A DNA stretch of 45,129 nucleotides from Clostridiaceae bacterium (GTDB taxonomy: Bacteria > Bacillota > Clostridia > Lachnospirales > Lachnospiraceae): contig QXXC01000028.1 in NCBI GenBank assembly GCA_009911305.1, positions 1 through 45,129 of the forward strand, given 5' to 3'. The position numbers and the translations under genes are program-made. The notes beneath the pieces are model-generated. The model had not been told where the DNA came from. It was given only the letters and a program-made list of their open reading frames with translations, and did no database searches. Numbering within the stretch: the stretch's first letter is position 1; every line of letters starts with the position of its first letter. This document shows, in pieces, positions 1 to 8,190 of this stretch.

Positions 1-186
1 CCCGGCCCGTGGGGCCCGCCCCGTCCGCCGCAGGGTCCATGGGGTCCGCCCCCGCCGCCCGGCCCATGGGGTCCGCCGCCCCCGCCGCCCCGTCCGGGAA
101 AGCCGAACTTCCTTGGAGATCTGTTAAGCGTCCTCCTGTTTAACGAACTGCAGGGAAGACGCTGCCGCAGCGGGCGCTGCCGGTAA
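1..186 (+). CDS. C-terminal part of a Pro/Gly/Trp-rich protein (5' end outside window)
   Basis: Frame 1 is open from the first base and ends at TAA 184-186, giving 61 residues. The first 35 or so are low-complexity, with three units of the form P-W-G-P-P followed by more prolines, encoded by near-identical DNA repeats around CCATGGGGTCCGCC. The end is a short hydrophobic stretch (FLGDLLSVLLFNEL) and an Arg/Cys-rich tail (RRCRSGRCR). I do not recognise the family. The opposite strand would be Gly/Pro/His-rich and is also largely open, so strand choice rests mainly on the clean in-frame stop. A small secreted or surface proline-rich protein is possible, but this is a guess. Confidence 0.45.
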   Translation, partial: PGPWGPPRPPQGPWGPPPPPGPWGPPPPPPRPGKPNFLGDLLSVLLFNELQGRRCRSGRCR

Positions 187-275
187 AGCGCAATGAAAAA
201 ATGACCAGCAGGATTTGCAGCATACAGATGCTTTAACCTGCCAAAAAATCTCAGATAAAAACCCGTCCATACAGC

Positions 276-374
276 AAAAGCAGGTTATATATCCACAGGG
301 ATCCCACAGAAACCGCCGCCGCTCAGCGAGGCCTTATCGGGGACGGGGATTCATTGGATATATAGCCTGCTTTT
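276..374. repeat. Long imperfect inverted repeat (19-bp arms, 61-nt centre)
   Basis: The arms 276-294 and 356-374 are reverse complements except for one position, which can form a G-U pair in RNA. The arm sequence is AAAAGCAGGTTATATATCC. The 61-nt centre contains GGGATCCC and a CGCTCAGCG mini-hairpin. No T-run of terminator length follows. It could be a structured RNA, a miniature palindromic element or a double-sided terminator for the upstream gene. Confidence 0.6.
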
Positions 375-390
375 GACGTTCCTTTCACAA

Positions 391-429
391 TTACGGTTCA
401 CACCTCTGCCGGGCTGCGCCCGGCAAACC
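391..429. repeat. REP-like palindromic element with GC hairpin
   Basis: It starts with TTACGGTTCACACC and contains a perfect 8-bp hairpin with a 3-nt loop (TGCCGGGC-TGC-GCCCGGCA, 407-425). A stretch at 8087-8114 matches 402-429 at 23 of 28 positions. The TTACGGTTC core recurs in other intergenic spots of the window. It lies just upstream of the promoter at 466-494. Confidence 0.5.
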
Positions 430-465
430 TTTCACGCCGCTTCCGCATATCTGAAAACGAACCAA

Positions 466-494
466 TAGTATTTTCCCCCAACCTGTGATATAAT
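466..494 (+). promoter_or_regulatory. Probable sigma-A promoter with extended -10
   Basis: TATAAT at 489-494 is preceded by TG at 486-487 (TGATATAAT), an extended -10. A weak -35 (TAGTAT, 466-471) sits 17 bases upstream. It would drive the 827-residue protein beginning at 574. Confidence 0.6.
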
Positions 495-573
495 AAACAG
501 CAAACGTTCCACCTCAAATGAAACACACAGCAGACAGCAAACCACCCTCATGCATTCAAAGGAAATTCTGTAT

Positions 574-3057
574 ATGAAAAAACTCATCAGGAAAAATTTG
601 ATTTTACTCCTTATATTTATAGCCGCCATTCTGGCATATTTTGGCGTATCCCTGTTAAAAAGTGAAGAGGACAGCGCAGTCTACACGTCCATAGAGGACG
701 CAAATCTGCCGGTCGCCCATATGGAGATATTCGGGAGGCGCATGAATGCCCTTTACGGATTTGTGGAGAACCTCCCCAGAAGCGCCGGACGGGGCGATCT
801 GACGCTTCTGCCCGCAGATCGGCAGCTACAGGTGTATTTTGCCGATGTGGATTCGCGCGTGCTGGGGATCCGGTATGAGATTCGCAGCCTGGACGGAGAG
901 CGGCTGGTTGAGCGGACGGATCTTGAGGCGTGGACGGCAGAGGAAGACGGGATCCGCGCAAAGCTCCCGATCCAGAACCTCCTGGCTCAGGATGAGGAAT
1001 ATCTGATGACGCTCACTCTTTCCACAGAGGAACATCCGGCCGTTTATTATTACACGAGGATTGTCTCGTCCGAGAATTCGTATATTGAAGCCATGCTTCA
1101 GCTCGCGATGGATTTTTCGGAGAAATCCTTTGATTACAATGAAGCCAGGGCTCTTACGACCTATCTGGAGACGGATCTCAATGCGGATAACAGCACATTG
1201 GGCAGGACAAGCCTGAAGAACAGCTTTACACAGCTTACGTGGCGCGGCATGGGGATGAAGCGGATCAGCGAGGCTTCTGTCCATCTGAAGGAAATGCAGG
1301 GCATTATGTGCACGATTGAGCTGGAATATGTGGCCGGCCGCACGACGGACAGCGGGCGTGAGGAATTCTATGACGTGACGGAGAGTTTTACCATGCGGTG
1401 GGGCACAGAACGAATCTATATGATGGATTATGACAGGCGCGTCAACCAGATCTTTTCCGGCGAGGATCGGCTGTACTGGGATCGGCGGATTATGATGGGG
1501 ATTTCCGACGAGGACGAGCTGCAGGCGGTCAGCGATTCATCGGGGGCCTATAAAGCCTTTGTCGCCAACCGGGCGCTGTGGCTGTTTGACACGGTAAGCC
1601 GGCAGAGCACAAAGGTATTTGCCTTCCGCAAGAGTGAGGATGATCTGCGCATGAATTTTAACTCGCACAGCGTCCGGATCCTATCCGTCAGCGAGGAAGG
1701 AAACATTGATTTTCTGGTTTACGGCTATATGAGGAGGGGGAACCATGAGGGCACGACCGGCGTGGCGTTTTACCGCTATGAGAGCGCGGACAATGCCCTG
1801 ACGGAACGGCTCTATCTTCCTGTGGATGAGGATTACGGAAGCCTTCGCCAGGATATCGGCAGACTGAGCTATCTGAGCGATAATCAAACGCTTTATCTGT
1901 ACCTTGATCACGCCGTATACGGTTTGGATCTGCCCGGAAAAGAATACGTCGTTGTGGCGGATGGCCTGACAGAGGAGAATTTTGCCGTCAGCGCAGACGG
2001 CGCCAGGATCGCCTGGCAGGAGGGCGACGATATTTACAGCTCCTCCAGGCTGAATGTGATGGATCTGACGACCGGGAAAAAGGATGAAATCCAGCCGGGA
2101 GACAATGGGGTTATCCGATTGGTCGGCTTTGTGGGCAGCGATCTGGTATACGGCCTGGCGCACGAGGGGGAGAGTCTGACCTCCGGCGGACGTATCACAG
2201 GGCTTCCTCTCTATGCGGTTGAGATTGTCGGAAACGGGATGGAGACGGAAACCCGGTATGAGAAGGACGGCATTTATCTGCAGAATGTGGAAATTCAGGA
2301 CAGCCGCGTCCATCTGACGCGCATGAGGAAAAACGGCGCTTCCTATGAGATACTGGATGAGGATACGCTGGTGTGCAACGAGGAGGTTATCCGGGATCCC
2401 CTGGACGGCATCGGATATCTGGCGGATAATGAATACGGCCGTATCTATTTTGTCCAGCTTGAGAGCGGGGAGACGCAGGGGCGCGATATCCAGATCCATG
2501 TTCCGAAAAAGGTGGTGGCAGAAGAAAATAATACGATTCATCTGAAGGCCAACCATGAGCTGAAGGCCAGAGTTTACTATGCGTACAGCCAGGGCCGCAT
2601 GAACGGGATGTTTGTAAACTTTTCCAGCGCGGTGGAGGCGGCTTATGACGGCATGGGACTGGTGACGGACGGAAACGGCTGTGTGTTCTGGAACCGGGTA
2701 AACCGTAATTCGGCCCGGACGATCCGTGAAATGTCCGGGGAGGAGGCGCTGGTGCGGCGCTATCTGTCTGAGTTTGCGAGGGGAGAAGAGATGTCCTCGG
2801 ACGGCGTCTGCTTTATCGACGCCAGCGGCCTTTCTCTGGGACAGATCCTGTATTTCGTCTCGCAGGGAAAGCCGGTGGCGGCCTTTTTAGGGGACGACAG
2901 TTATGGCCTGATCTACGGATATGATCAGTATAATATTTCGTGTCTCTGGTATCCGGGGACGGAATACGCCTACAGCGATAAAATGGGGCTCAATGATGCC
3001 ACAGCCTTCTTTGAAAACACAGGCAGAAACGATTTTGTATGCTTCCTGCAGCAGTGA
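574..3057 (+). CDS. Membrane-anchored hypothetical protein, propeller-like, function unknown
   Basis: The 827-residue protein opens with a positively charged N-terminus and one hydrophobic segment (about residues 5-24), then remains hydrophilic, so it is probably anchored outside the cell by a signal anchor. ATG 574 is preferred over ATG 550 because AAAGGA lies about 11 bases before it and the anchor then sits at the N-terminus. The middle (about 270-650) has repeated beta-rich segments with many G-D, Y and aromatic turns, suggestive of a WD40/TolB-like propeller. The last 110 residues include GKPVAAFLGDD and a GY/WYPG pattern reminiscent of a papain-like C39 fold, but no catalytic Cys-His pair can be assigned. 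I do not recognise a named family. It sits alone before the murA promoter. Confidence 0.8.
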   Translation: MKKLIRKNLILLLIFIAAILAYFGVSLLKSEEDSAVYTSIEDANLPVAHMEIFGRRMNALYGFVENLPRSAGRGDLTLLPADRQLQVYFADVDSRVLGIRYEIRSLDGERLVERTDLEAWTAEEDGIRAKLPIQNLLAQDEEYLMTLTLSTEEHPAVYYYTRIVSSENSYIEAMLQLAMDFSEKSFDYNEARALTTYLETDLNADNSTLGRTSLKNSFTQLTWRGMGMKRISEASVHLKEMQGIMCTIELEYVAGRTTDSGREEFYDVTESFTMRWGTERIYMMDYDRRVNQIFSGEDRLYWDRRIMMGISDEDELQAVSDSSGAYKAFVANRALWLFDTVSRQSTKVFAFRKSEDDLRMNFNSHSVRILSVSEEGNIDFLVYGYMRRGNHEGTTGVAFYRYESADNALTERLYLPVDEDYGSLRQDIGRLSYLSDNQTLYLYLDHAVYGLDLPGKEYVVVADGLTEENFAVSADGARIAWQEGDDIYSSSRLNVMDLTTGKKDEIQPGDNGVIRLVGFVGSDLVYGLAHEGESLTSGGRITGLPLYAVEIVGNGMETETRYEKDGIYLQNVEIQDSRVHLTRMRKNGASYEILDEDTLVCNEEVIRDPLDGIGYLADNEYGRIYFVQLESGETQGRDIQIHVPKKVVAEENNTIHLKANHELKARVYYAYSQGRMNGMFVNFSSAVEAAYDGMGLVTDGNGCVFWNRVNRNSARTIREMSGEEALVRRYLSEFARGEEMSSDGVCFIDASGLSLGQILYFVSQGKPVAAFLGDDSYGLIYGYDQYNISCLWYPGTEYAYSDKMGLNDATAFFENTGRNDFVCFLQQ

Positions 3058-3073
3058 CAGGGAAAATCGCGCC

Positions 3074-3112
3074 TTTACAAATCAGCGTTTTGTGGTTATA
3101 ATATCCACAAAA
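3074..3112 (+). promoter_or_regulatory. murA promoter with palindrome around the -10
   Basis: TTTACA (3074-3079), a 17-bp spacer and TATAAT (3097-3102) form a near-consensus promoter about 100 bp before murA. The -10 lies inside the 9-nt centre of a perfect 8-bp inverted repeat, TTTTGTGG (3088-3095) and CCACAAAA (3105-3112), which is well placed to be a repressor operator. Confidence 0.75.
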
Positions 3113-3207
3113 GGGCTTTTGGCCGCCGCAGCGCTGATAAAGCATAAGCGGCCCGGGCCTGATTGAACAGCATACAGCGATGATTCGTTTAAATATAGAG
3201 GTGCCAC

Positions 3208-4500
3208 ATGGAACAGTATATTATGAAGGGCGGAAGCCCTCTGGCGGGAGAGGTCACGATCAGTGGGGCCAAGAACGCCGCTCTCGGAATTTTAGCTGCG
3301 TCGATTATGACAGATGATGATGTTTTGATAGAGAATCTTCCGGATGTGAGAGATATCAACGTCCTTCTGGAAGCGATTGAAAAGATTGGGGCGCGTGTGA
3401 AGCGCACGGATCGCCATACAGTGCGCATCAATGCAGGCCAGATCCGCCGGGTGAGCGTGGATGATGAATATATCCGCAAGATCCGGGCATCGTATTATTT
3501 TATCGGAGCGCTTTTAGGGAAATATAAGAGCGCGGAGGTTCCGCTCCCGGGAGGCTGCAACATCGGCAGCAGGCCGATTGATCAGCATTTAAAGGGCTTC
3601 CGGGCTCTGGGCGCGAGAGTAGAGGTGGAGAAGGGAGCCGTGGTGGCCCATGCGATCGATCTGGTGGGCAGCCATATCTATCTGGATGTCGTTTCCGTGG
3701 GCGCTACCATTAATATCATGATGGCTGCTACGCTTGCGGAGGGCGAAACGATCATCGAGAACCCGGCCAAGGAGCCGCATGTCGTGGATGTGGCGAATTT
3801 CCTGAACAGCATGGGCGCGAACGTAAAGGGAGCCGGGACGGATGTGATCCGGATCAGAGGCGTCAAGCGCCTGCACGGAACGGAGTATTCGATCATACCG
3901 GATCAGATTGAGGCAGGCACCTTTATGTGCGCGGCGGCGATCACCCGCGGCGATGTGATGGTGCAGAACGTGATACCAAAGCATCTGGAGGCGATCAGCG
4001 CCAAGCTGATAGAGCTGGGATGCGAAGTGACGGAATTTGACGAGGCAGTCCGCGTGGTGGGAAGGCCAAGGCACCGCCACACCGATATCAAGACGCTGCC
4101 TTATCCGGGATTTCCGACAGATATGCAGCCTCAGATCACCGTAACACTGGCTCTCGCGGAAGGAACCAGCATTGTGACAGAGAGTATATTTGAAAATCGT
4201 TTTAAATATGTGGACGAGCTGGCGCGCATGGGCGGTTCCATAAAGGTGGAAGGGAATACGGCGATTATCAGCGGGGTGAAGCAACTGACGGGCGCGCAGG
4301 TGAACGCGCCGGATCTGCGGGCCGGGGCGGCTCTTGTGATTGCCGGGCTGGCGGCTGAGGGCTACACGACCGTGGACGAGATCGGATATATACAGAGAGG
4401 ATATGAGAATTTTGAAAAAAAGCTTCAGGGGCTGGGCGCTATGATAGAGAAGGTGGACTCAGACAAAGAGGCGCAGAAATTTAAATTACAGGTTGTCTGA
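3208..4500 (+). CDS. murA: UDP-N-acetylglucosamine 1-carboxyvinyltransferase
   Basis: MurA transfers enolpyruvate from phosphoenolpyruvate to UDP-GlcNAc in the cytoplasm, the first committed step of peptidoglycan synthesis. The 430-residue product has the family's usual length and the two-domain EPSP-synthase-like fold. The catalytic loop PGGCNIGSRPIDQHL carries the active-site Cys (about residue 117), the residue alkylated by fosfomycin in this family. The substrate-binding Lys-Asn pair is at 22-23. The start ATG follows AGAGGTG with normal spacing. The gene has its own promoter and is followed by an intrinsic terminator at 4511, so it appears to be a single-gene unit. Firmicutes often carry two paralogues (MurA/MurZ); which one this is cannot be told here. 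Confidence 0.97.
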   Translation: MEQYIMKGGSPLAGEVTISGAKNAALGILAASIMTDDDVLIENLPDVRDINVLLEAIEKIGARVKRTDRHTVRINAGQIRRVSVDDEYIRKIRASYYFIGALLGKYKSAEVPLPGGCNIGSRPIDQHLKGFRALGARVEVEKGAVVAHAIDLVGSHIYLDVVSVGATINIMMAATLAEGETIIENPAKEPHVVDVANFLNSMGANVKGAGTDVIRIRGVKRLHGTEYSIIPDQIEAGTFMCAAAITRGDVMVQNVIPKHLEAISAKLIELGCEVTEFDEAVRVVGRPRHRHTDIKTLPYPGFPTDMQPQITVTLALAEGTSIVTESIFENRFKYVDELARMGGSIKVEGNTAIISGVKQLTGAQVNAPDLRAGAALVIAGLAAEGYTTVDEIGYIQRGYENFEKKLQGLGAMIEKVDSDKEAQKFKLQVV

Positions 4501-4510
4501 GGTAATCACA

Positions 4511-4555
4511 GGCTGCTGCAATGGAATAGAGTCCTTTTGCAGCGGCCTTCTTTTT
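4511..4555 (+). terminator. Intrinsic terminator after murA
   Basis: GGCTGCTGCAA (4511-4521) pairs with TTGCAGCGGCC (4537-4547) as an 11-bp stem with one G-U wobble, followed by TTCTTTTT (4548-4555). Confidence 0.85.
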
Positions 4556-4631
4556 AAGATGCCATGTATTTTCACATGGTGTGTGTCCGCAGAACGGATG
4601 CGCTCATGCAGAGTGCCTGACGGGGAGAGCG

Positions 4632-6230
4632 ATGAAAGATTTAAAAACAGAGTGGAGAAATTTTATCCGGGAAAACCGTATGACGCCGTGGATTTGTGCG
4701 GCAGCGGTGGCGCTCAGCTACGGAATTGCGTTAAGCGGTCTACGGATCGGGGTGGATTCGGAATATAATATGTGTGATCCGGACGGGCTTTTGAGGAGCT
4801 GGTATTCGGTCAGCCGCTACAGTCTGGTTTGGCTTAAAAATCTGTTTGGGATGCGTATGCTGAACCCATTTGCTGAAAACCTGCTGATGATGGCAGTTAT
4901 GACACTGTGCGGGATATTCGCTTCCTTTGCCTTTTACAGCTTCAGCGGCGGCTCTCCGAAGATGAAGGGCTTCTGCGCCGTATTCCCGCTGCTGTTTCTG
5001 ACGCATCCATGCTATGTCCAGCAGTATGTATTTACCTTACAGGCCTTTGAGGTGGCGGCCTGTATGTTTATCTGCCTGGCGGCGGCATTTTGCAGCGCGA
5101 GGTGGGCGTGCGGGGGAAATTGGAGCTTTGGCGCGGCCGGCGTGCTTTTGATGGTATTCGGCTTTGGCGGCTATCAGGCTCTGGTTCCATTTTATATGGC
5201 TGCGGCGCTGGGGATTTATCTGGTTTATTTTGAATTTCATGAAAATCATGAAAAAGGATTTTATTTAAGAGCCGCGCTTTGCCATCTGGCGGCGTTTTTG
5301 GCCGGATATGCGCTGTACACTCTGACCGGATATGCAGTTACCCGCTGCGTGTTCGGCCCGGAATTTGAGGGCCAGTATCTGGAAGGGCAGATTTTATGGA
5401 GCTCCCATCCTGTCCGGGAGTGCATTGGCTTTATGAAGAGCTATATCCGTACGGTTCTCCTGGGAGAAAATGAGTTCTATCCAGGGACATTTCTGCCGTT
5501 TTCCGTTTTTTTTGCCCTGCGCCTTCTGTGGGTCTGGGGAACGAAGCGGCGCGGGGAGTTCCTGCTTTATGCGCTTGCGGCCCTTGCGCTTGCGCTGTCG
5601 CCGTTCTACCTGTGTTTTTATCAGGGCGGCGGGATATTGATACGTTCTCAGATGAGTCTTCCCTTTGCCTCTGCCTTTTTCGGGGCTTCGCTGCTGTTTT
5701 TCGCGGCCGGGCCTCTGACTGGGACAGCGGCCAGGAATGAAGCCCGCCCGGGGGCTGATACCGGGCGCATGCGGCGGCCGGCGGCGCTCCTGGCGGCGGC
5801 AGTTCTTGTGGTCTGCGGCGTCAACCAGGGGACCACTTCGTCGCGGGCCATGCTGACAGCTCATATGACGTACGAGGCGGATCGGATGACGGCCATGCAG
5901 ATAGCCGGGAGCTTAAGGCATCTGGGCGTCTCAGAAGCGGGAACGCATATCGCCATGCTTGGCCAGTATCATCCGTATCTTCCCCAAAGCGCTTCCATCC
6001 GCCGGGAATCCGTCGGGTACTCCCTGTTTGAGTGGGATTACCAGGGGCCGGCAGGCGTATCGCGCCGGGGAGCGGGCTTTATGAGGGTTCACGGCCTTCC
6101 CTACGAGGCGGCGACAGAGGAGGAGTACAAAAAGGCAGAGGAATACGGCGCGTCCATGCCCTGCTGGCCGGCCGCCGGGTCTGTGGCTCTCATGGGCGAT
6201 GTGGTAATTGTAAAATTTTCGGAAGAATAG
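4632..6230 (+). CDS. Multi-pass membrane protein, GtrII-type glucosyltransferase-like
   Basis: The 532-residue protein has roughly ten or more hydrophobic segments between residues 20 and 400 and a soluble C-terminal domain of about 110 residues. The N-terminal part (LRIGVDSEYNM, then SWYSVSRYSLVWLKNLFG) resembles the GtrII family (PF14264), whose members transfer glucose from a lipid carrier to surface glycans. This assignment is by recollection of the pattern, not by search. ATG 4632 is chosen over 4581 because GGGGAGAG precedes it at good spacing. It lies after the murA terminator and before the rpsF promoter, so it is probably transcribed alone. A polyprenyl-linked sugar transferase or flippase-like protein is the main alternative. 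Confidence 0.75.
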   Translation: MKDLKTEWRNFIRENRMTPWICAAAVALSYGIALSGLRIGVDSEYNMCDPDGLLRSWYSVSRYSLVWLKNLFGMRMLNPFAENLLMMAVMTLCGIFASFAFYSFSGGSPKMKGFCAVFPLLFLTHPCYVQQYVFTLQAFEVAACMFICLAAAFCSARWACGGNWSFGAAGVLLMVFGFGGYQALVPFYMAAALGIYLVYFEFHENHEKGFYLRAALCHLAAFLAGYALYTLTGYAVTRCVFGPEFEGQYLEGQILWSSHPVRECIGFMKSYIRTVLLGENEFYPGTFLPFSVFFALRLLWVWGTKRRGEFLLYALAALALALSPFYLCFYQGGGILIRSQMSLPFASAFFGASLLFFAAGPLTGTAARNEARPGADTGRMRRPAALLAAAVLVVCGVNQGTTSSRAMLTAHMTYEADRMTAMQIAGSLRHLGVSEAGTHIAMLGQYHPYLPQSASIRRESVGYSLFEWDYQGPAGVSRRGAGFMRVHGLPYEAATEEEYKKAEEYGASMPCWPAAGSVALMGDVVIVKFSEE

Positions 6231-6240
6231 CGTAAAAAAC

Positions 6241-6269
6241 TTGCAAACACGGGAAAAACCTGATATTAT
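6241..6269 (+). promoter_or_regulatory. Promoter of the rpsF-ssb-rpsR operon
   Basis: TTGCAA (6241-6246), a 17-bp spacer and TATTAT (6264-6269). The leader to rpsF is about 75 nt and holds a small hairpin ACTCC-CTGCT-GGAGT (6301-6315). In many bacteria this leader binds the S6:S18 pair, but I could not identify that motif with confidence. Confidence 0.75.
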
Positions 6270-6350
6270 AGATACTCGTGATATATTAACAATGTTCCTT
6301 ACTCCCTGCTGGAGTCAGGGGGTCAGAGACCACAAGGAGGTAAAAAGAAC

Positions 6351-6638
6351 ATGAACAAATATGAGTTGGCAGTTGTTCTCAACGCAAAGCTTGAGGATGA
6401 GGAGAGAGCCGCGGCGATGGAAAAGGTGACAGGCTACATCACACGTTTCGGCGGCGCTGTAACCGGAATTGACGAGTGGGGTAAGAAGAGACTGGCTTAC
6501 GAGATTCAGAAGATGAAAGAGGGATTTTATTATTTCATACACTTTGAGTCTGATTCCGTATGCCCCAATGAGGTAGAAGCCCATATCCGCATCATGGAGC
6601 CGGTTATCCGATACTTATGCGTTAGAGAGGATGCATAG
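6351..6638 (+). CDS. rpsF: Small ribosomal subunit protein S6
   Basis: The 95-residue protein is a typical S6, a single ferredoxin-like domain that binds S18 and the central domain of 16S rRNA. It begins MNKYELAVVLNAKLEDEER and has the family signature around GKKRLAYEIQKMKEGFYYF. The ATG follows AAGGAGG 10-15 bases upstream. It is the first gene of a three-gene operon with ssb (19-bp gap) and rpsR, the classic bacterial arrangement. The length is normal and nothing is missing. Confidence 0.97.
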   Translation: MNKYELAVVLNAKLEDEERAAAMEKVTGYITRFGGAVTGIDEWGKKRLAYEIQKMKEGFYYFIHFESDSVCPNEVEAHIRIMEPVIRYLCVREDA

Positions 6639-6657
6639 ATAAAGAAAGAGTGATCGT

Positions 6658-7119
6658 ATGAATAAAGTAATTCTGATGGGAAGACTGACCAGAGATCCGG
6701 AAGTGAGATATTCTCAGGGAGAGCGCGCGATGGCGATCGCCAGATATACGCTGGCAGTGGATCGCAGAGGGCGCAGAGGCGGCAATGATGACGGAGCGCA
6801 GACGGCGGATTTTATTCCGTGCGTTGCCTTTGACAGGGCAGGGGAGTTTGCAGAGCGCTACTTCCGCCAGGGCCTTAAGATTGTAGTGACCGGACGGATT
6901 CAGACTGGCAGCTACACCAATAGAGACGGTCAGAAGGTATATACAACAGAGGTAATCGTAGAGGATCAGGAATTTGCGGAGAGCAAGAACGCATCCGGCG
7001 CGGGAAGCGCAGACGGCGGATACCGCCCGGCTGAGCGTCCGACGCCGTCCAGCGCAATCGGCGATGGATTTATGAATATTCCTGACGGAGTTGAAGACGA
7101 AGGCCTTCCTTTTAACTAA
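6658..7119 (+). CDS. ssb: Single-stranded DNA-binding protein
   Basis: The 153-residue SSB coats single-stranded DNA during replication, recombination and repair. An OB fold covers about residues 1-108, starting MNKVILMGRLTRDPEVRY and including GRIQTGSYTNRDGQKVYTTE. A flexible Gly/Ser/Pro linker follows, and the acidic C-terminal tip EDEGLPFN matches the partner-docking tail that usually ends in D-D-x-x-P-F. It lies between rpsF and rpsR, so it is co-expressed with ribosomal proteins. The tip carries an extra final Asn after the canonical Pro-Phe. Confidence 0.97.
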   Translation: MNKVILMGRLTRDPEVRYSQGERAMAIARYTLAVDRRGRRGGNDDGAQTADFIPCVAFDRAGEFAERYFRQGLKIVVTGRIQTGSYTNRDGQKVYTTEVIVEDQEFAESKNASGAGSADGGYRPAERPTPSSAIGDGFMNIPDGVEDEGLPFN

Positions 7120-7203
7120 GCGCTATGGCCCGGGATCGGTCCCCCGGGGAGGAAAGGCCCATAAAGCGGCGGCGCCGCTGATTTTGTAAAGGAGGAAATA
7201 CCA

Positions 7204-7470
7204 ATGGCATTCAATAAAGGCGACAGAGCAGACGCTTCCAAAGTAAGGAGAGGCGGTATGCGCAGAAGAAAAAAAGTTTGTGTATTCTGCGGTGAGAAGA
7301 ACGGAGTCATCGATTACAAGGATGTGAATAAGTTAAAGAGATACGTATCCGAGAGAGGAAAGATTCTTCCGAGAAGGATCACAGGCAACTGTGCAAAGCA
7401 TCAGAGAGCCCTTACGGTAGCGATCAAGAGAGCCAGACATCTGGCGCTTATGCCCTATTCCTGCGATTAA
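7204..7470 (+). CDS. rpsR: Small ribosomal subunit protein S18
   Basis: The 88-residue protein is S18, the S6 partner on the platform of the 30S subunit. Signature features are [10 protein letters not shown], the [11 protein letters not shown] block and [21 protein letters not shown] with the later CAKH forms the Cys/His set of zinc-binding-type (C+) S18 proteins, which is inferred from the pattern. AAAGGAGG stands just before the start. It is the last gene of the rpsF operon, and a hairpin at 7490-7517 follows. Confidence 0.97.
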   Translation: MAFNKGDRADASKVRRGGMRRRKKVCVFCGEKNGVIDYKDVNKLKRYVSERGKILPRRITGNCAKHQRALTVAIKRARHLALMPYSCD

Positions 7471-7489
7471 TGGTAATATGATAAAGGCG

Positions 7490-7517
7490 GCGCGGTTTCC
7501 GGTCACGGAAGCCGCGC
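7490..7517 (+). terminator. GC-rich hairpin after rpsR, possible terminator
   Basis: GCGCGGTTTCC (7490-7500) pairs with GGAAGCCGCGC (7507-7517) as an 11-bp stem with one wobble and a 6-nt loop. Only a weak T-rich tail (TTGTGTTA) follows, so termination may be partial or factor-assisted. Confidence 0.55.
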
Positions 7518-7574
7518 TTGTGTTATATACGGGCCTGTTGGGAAGAACGATATCATGAAAGGAAGAGAACCATT

Positions 7575-8075
7575 ATGAAGCTTACCCTGAAACCATGGAC
7601 GACAGAGGACGCAGAGAGGCTGTCTGATGTATTTAACAGCTCCAGGCGCGATTACACCTCGAACCGCAGGCCGACTCCGTATCCGGTCGGGGAGGCGCGG
7701 CGCTGGCTGGAGGAGACGGCGAAAAAGGAAGAGACAGAGGGGCTGTTTTACGCGATTCTTACAGATGAGGAGTATGTGGGATTTATTACAGTGGAACGCA
7801 TGGAGGATGTACACTGCCGCGATGCGGAAATCGGGTATCTGCTCAAAATCCGCGAGGAATCAAAGGGAATCGCAACCTGGGCGGTGGAAGAGGCCTGCAA
7901 AAGGGCCTTTGAAAAGATGGATATTGTGCGGCTCACAGGTTATGTGTTCGCGGCCAACACAGCCTCCAGAAGAGTTCTGGAAAAGAACGGGTTTGTCCTG
8001 GAGGGCGTGATGCGGCAGGCTCTTTACAAGAACGGAGAGCTTCAGGATGACTGTATCTATGCGAAATACCGGTGA
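7575..8075 (+). CDS. GNAT-family N-acetyltransferase, RimJ/RimL-like
   Basis: The 166-residue protein has the whole GNAT domain. LKPWTTEDAERLSDVF forms the N-terminal strand-helix, and the acetyl-CoA pyrophosphate loop region is at EESKGIATWAVEEACK. The late motif NTASRRVLEKNGFVLEG with a following YKNGELQDD is characteristic of the RimJ/RimL and spermidine acetyltransferase branch. The acceptor cannot be predicted. ATG 7575 is used because GGAAGAG lies 8-10 bases before it; the longer frame from 7518 has no ribosome binding site. Confidence 0.88.
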   Translation: MKLTLKPWTTEDAERLSDVFNSSRRDYTSNRRPTPYPVGEARRWLEETAKKEETEGLFYAILTDEEYVGFITVERMEDVHCRDAEIGYLLKIREESKGIATWAVEEACKRAFEKMDIVRLTGYVFAANTASRRVLEKNGFVLEGVMRQALYKNGELQDDCIYAKYR

Positions 8076-8086
8076 TGGTCCGCACT

Positions 8087-8116
8087 TCTGCCGGACTGCG
8101 CCTTGCGAACCGTAAC
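8087..8116. repeat. REP-like element, second copy
   Basis: The stretch 8087-8114 matches 402-429 at 23 of 28 positions. GAACCGTAAC (8107-8116) is the reverse complement of the GTTACGGTTC core seen at 10308-10317 and 22986-22995. Confidence 0.5.
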
Positions 8117-8141
8117 GGGGCATCTGAAAATCGATTTTAAA

Positions 8142-8170
8142 TTGACAAGAAACCTGTAATCTGCTATAGT
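8142..8170 (+). promoter_or_regulatory. Strong sigma-A promoter of the RNA helicase gene
   Basis: TTGACA (8142-8147), a 17-bp spacer and TATAGT (8165-8170). It produces a leader of about 120 nt that contains the terminator-like hairpin at 8191-8233. Confidence 0.85.
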
Positions 8171-8190
8171 TTAATAGAAATTTAGAAGCG

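Larger units (their letters stand above)
187..573. other. Intergenic gap with palindromic elements and the promoter of the next gene
   Basis: There is no convincing gene in this stretch. It holds a long inverted repeat (276-374), a REP-like element (391-429, with a GC hairpin at 407-425) and an extended -10 promoter (466-494). The short minus-strand reading frame at 432-629 runs into the next gene and looks like a shadow. Confidence 0.7.

Noticed and set aside
1681..2556. Minus-strand frame of 291 codons inside the anchored protein gene
   Set aside because: It lies within a longer plus-strand gene with promoter, ribosome binding site and membrane anchor, and has no recognisable domains.
6270..6350. 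S6:S18-binding leader motif before rpsF
   Set aside because: Only a 5-bp hairpin is visible and I could not identify the conserved motif with confidence.
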